Positions 62,013 through 64,000 of a stretch of 64,000 bases of DNA are shown piece after piece (within the stretch, counting starts at the first letter, position 1; each line of letters starts with the position of its first letter). The translations under genes and the position numbers were made by a program. The notes below the pieces were generated by a model, which saw nothing but the letters and a program-made list of their open reading frames with translations, had not been told where the DNA came from and ran no database searches. Location: NCBI GenBank assembly GCA_002314145.1, contig DCCG01000029.1:62001-126000 (forward strand), written 5' to 3'. This stretch comes from Thalassolituus sp. UBA1087 (GTDB taxonomy: Bacteria; Pseudomonadota; Gammaproteobacteria; Pseudomonadales; Oceanobacteraceae).

Positions 62013-64000
62013 TTAATCAAAGTGCAGACGTTTCAGACGCAGCGCATTGCCCAGCACAAACACACTGGACATGGCCATGGCGCCGGCGGCGATCATCGGC
62101 GACAGTAATAGGCCAAAGAAAGGGTATAACACACCGGCCGCCAGCGGAATTAACAGAACGTTGTAACCAAATGCCCAGAAAAGATTCTGGTGAATATTAC
62201 GCAGTACCGCATGACTGAGCGCCTGCGCCCGCGGCACGGAATTCAGATCGGCATTCATCAACACCACGTCTGCGGCCTCCATGGCGACATCTGTGCCTGA
62301 GCCTACGGCAATACCAACATCGGCATCGGCCAGCGCCGGCGCATCGTTTAAACCGTCGCCGACGAACGCCACTTCACCATAACGCTCACGTAACGTTTGC
62401 AGTGCATCGACTTTACCATCCGGCAACACGCCGGCGACCACATCATCAATGCCCAGCTGTTGTGCGATAGCATCCGCAGTGCGCTGGTTATCCCCTGTAA
62501 TCATGGCGGTTTTTATGCCCTGTTGCTGCAGGGTATGGATTGCCTGGCGGGCACTGTCGCGCACCGGATCGGCCACCGCAATAATGGCGGCCGGCTGGTT
62601 ATCCAGCACCACAAATAAACGGGTTTTTCCTTCTGCGGCCAATGCCTCAGAGGTTTTCTGCATAGCGGATACGTCGATATTCAGACTCTGCAATAAGGCA
62701 TCGCCACCGATCGCAATATCATGGCCATCAACCTTAGCCTGTAAGCCGATACCGGCTTTTATCTGCACATCAGCAACGCTGCCGGGTGGCAGATTTTTGT
62801 CTTCGGCTGCCTGCACAATGGCCGCGGCCAGAGGGTGTTCCGACTGACGTTCCGCCGCCGCGGCCCAGCGTAAAATATCATCCGCGCTATGGCCGTTGCC
62901 GGCGTCCGCAGTCGTATCTGTCCCGACCTCCGTGACGATATCCGTTACCACAGGTTTGCCCAGCGTCAGAGTGCCGGTTTTATCAAAGGCGATGACTTTG
63001 CTGTTATTGAGTGTCTGCAGAGCCTGACCTTTGTGAAATAAAATGCCCAGTTCCGCGCCGCGTCCGGTGCCCACCATAATGGACGTTGGGGTGGCCAGTC
63101 CCATGGCGCATGGGCAGGCAATAATCAGCACCGCAACCGCATTAATTAAGGCAAAACTTAATGCCGGCTGAGGGCCGGAAATCAGCCAGATAATAAAGGT
63201 TAATGCCGCCGCGGCCATCACCGCAGGGACAAACACCGCGGTCACTTTATCCACCGCGGACTGAATCGGCAGCTTGGCGGCCTGCGCCTGTTCCACCATA
63301 TTAATAATCTGTGCCAGGCGGGTTTCTTTACCGGTATGGGTTACCTTAACAGTTAATGCTCCCTGTCCGTTGACGGTTCCCCCGGTGACTTCCATGCCCG
63401 CTGTTTTAGTAACCGGCACAGGCTCACCGGTGAGCATGGATTCATCCACGGATGATTCACCGTCGCTCACTTCACCATCCGCGGGAATGCGTTCACCGGG
63501 ACGAATAATTAATGTGTCACCGCTACGCAGCTGATCGACGTTAATATCGTCTGTTGAGCCATCCGCATTTAACCGCCGTGCGGTTTTGACCTGCAGACCC
63601 ATCAGGTGTTGCACCGCAGCACCGGTTCGCCCTTTCGCTCTGGCTTCAAGAAAGCGTCCCAGCAGAATCAGCGTCACGATCACCGCAGCGGCTTCGAAAT
63701 ACAGGTGGCGGCTGTTTTCCGGCAACAGCCCTCCGGCAAAGACCACCAGCGTGGAATATCCCCAGGCCGCGAGACTGCCCAACGCCACCAGCGAATTCAT
63801 TTCCGGCGCACGACGCATAAGGGCCGGGATACCAATGGCGAAAAAGCGGCGCCCGGGAAAGATGAGTACCAGGGATGTCAGCACAAACTGAATAAGACCA
63901 TTCAGGCTATCCCCCAGGGTATTATGAATCCAGTTATGCAGGCCCATGTGGGAGCCCATGGCTAATACAAACACCGGTAGTGTCAGCACAACCGCCAGCC
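62013..64000 (-). CDS. copA: Copper-translocating P-type ATPase CopA, C-terminal part
   Basis: The frame runs off the right edge; about 660 residues are visible, so the N-terminal metal-binding domain(s) are outside. Seen: membrane segments 2-4, actuator TGE in ESMLTGEPVPVTK, the CPC metal site in IACPCAMGLATP, phosphorylation Asp in DKTGTLTLGKP, HP motif in SEHPLA, and the hinge GDGLNDAPALADADVGIA. It pumps Cu(I) (or Ag(I)) out of the cytoplasm. dsbG and an anchored protein are upstream in the window but run in other units. Confidence 0.95.
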   Translation of the reverse strand, partial: LAVVLTLPVFVLAMGSHMGLHNWIHNTLGDSLNGLIQFVLTSLVLIFPGRRFFAIGIPALMRRAPEMNSLVALGSLAAWGYSTLVVFAGGLLPENSRHLYFEAAAVIVTLILLGRFLEARAKGRTGAAVQHLMGLQVKTARRLNADGSTDDINVDQLRSGDTLIIRPGERIPADGEVSDGESSVDESMLTGEPVPVTKTAGMEVTGGTVNGQGALTVKVTHTGKETRLAQIINMVEQAQAAKLPIQSAVDKVTAVFVPAVMAAAALTFIIWLISGPQPALSFALINAVAVLIIACPCAMGLATPTSIMVGTGRGAELGILFHKGQALQTLNNSKVIAFDKTGTLTLGKPVVTDIVTEVGTDTTADAGNGHSADDILRWAAAAERQSEHPLAAAIVQAAEDKNLPPGSVADVQIKAGIGLQAKVDGHDIAIGGDALLQSLNIDVSAMQKTSEALAAEGKTRLFVVLDNQPAAIIAVADPVRDSARQAIHTLQQQGIKTAMITGDNQRTADAIAQQLGIDDVVAGVLPDGKVDALQTLRERYGEVAFVGDGLNDAPALADADVGIAVGSGTDVAMEAADVVLMNADLNSVPRAQALSHAVLRNIHQNLFWAFGYNVLLIPLAAGVLYPFFGLLLSPMIAAGAMAMSSVFVLGNALRLKRLHFD

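Overview
The window looks like a chromosome segment of a marine-type gammaproteobacterium of the Oceanospirillales/Pseudomonadales kind (for example the Thalassolituus/Oceanobacter group). This is an inference from gene order: ubiA-phoB-phoR with a pst operon and a CheY-type regulator, the ygfB-pepP-ubiH-ubiI block divergent from zapA-6S RNA-fau, and a dsbB-algQ...algP...yheS block all echo Pseudomonas or E. coli neighbourhoods. The sequence is moderately GC-rich and densely coded. I saw no phage genes, transposases or CRISPR arrays.

Layout. 1-16.5 kb is a phosphate-control region. It holds the 3' end of ubiA, phoB-phoR, a CheY-type regulator with cysZ, trmH, an unknown gene, a CsrB/RsmZ-type small RNA, two small orphan genes and tRNA-Thr. 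A second, paralogous phoB-phoR pair follows, then a porin and the pstSCAB-phoU operon. PhoB-type heptamer arrays lie before phoB, the porin and pstS. 16.8-25.6 kb holds yciA, ubiquinone hydroxylases, pepP, ygfB, a ZapB-like protein, zapA, 6S RNA, fau, a previously unlisted 43-codon membrane peptide, an EVE protein, a SnoaL-like protein and an alpha/beta hydrolase. 25.7-30 kb holds glnA, with a textbook NtrC/sigma-54 promoter and an unusual tandem array of four terminators behind it, and bipA. 30-41.9 kb holds a solute-binding protein, maeB, cpxRA, a PerM-type permease, tRNA-Leu, lrgAB, a large hybrid kinase, nudE, yrfG, hslR and hslO. 42-56.5 kb holds pckA, tex, gshA, a FliL-like protein, dsbB, rsd/algQ, a WD40 lipoprotein, an orphan ParA, an AlgP-type histone-like protein, yheS and a Tat-exported protein. 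56.5-60 kb is an unusual minus-strand cluster of acyl carrier protein, CocE-type hydrolase, AcpS and single-domain Pta. 60.4-64 kb holds dsbG, an unknown membrane-anchored protein and the 3' part of a copper P-type ATPase.

How the parts work together. Two PhoBR systems probably read phosphate status and act on the porin (outer membrane entry) and PstSCAB-PhoU (inner membrane uptake and signalling). A GacA/UvrY-type box before the small RNA suggests a Gac/Rsm (BarA/UvrY-Csr) post-transcriptional circuit. Nitrogen control is visible at glnA.

The most interesting items are the GGA-rich small RNA, the duplicated phoBR pairs, the glnA terminator array whose units carry decayed in-frame copies of the GlnA C-terminus, and the ACP/CocE/AcpS/Pta cluster, which I cannot assign to a described pathway. 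All assignments are from reading the sequence; no database search was run.
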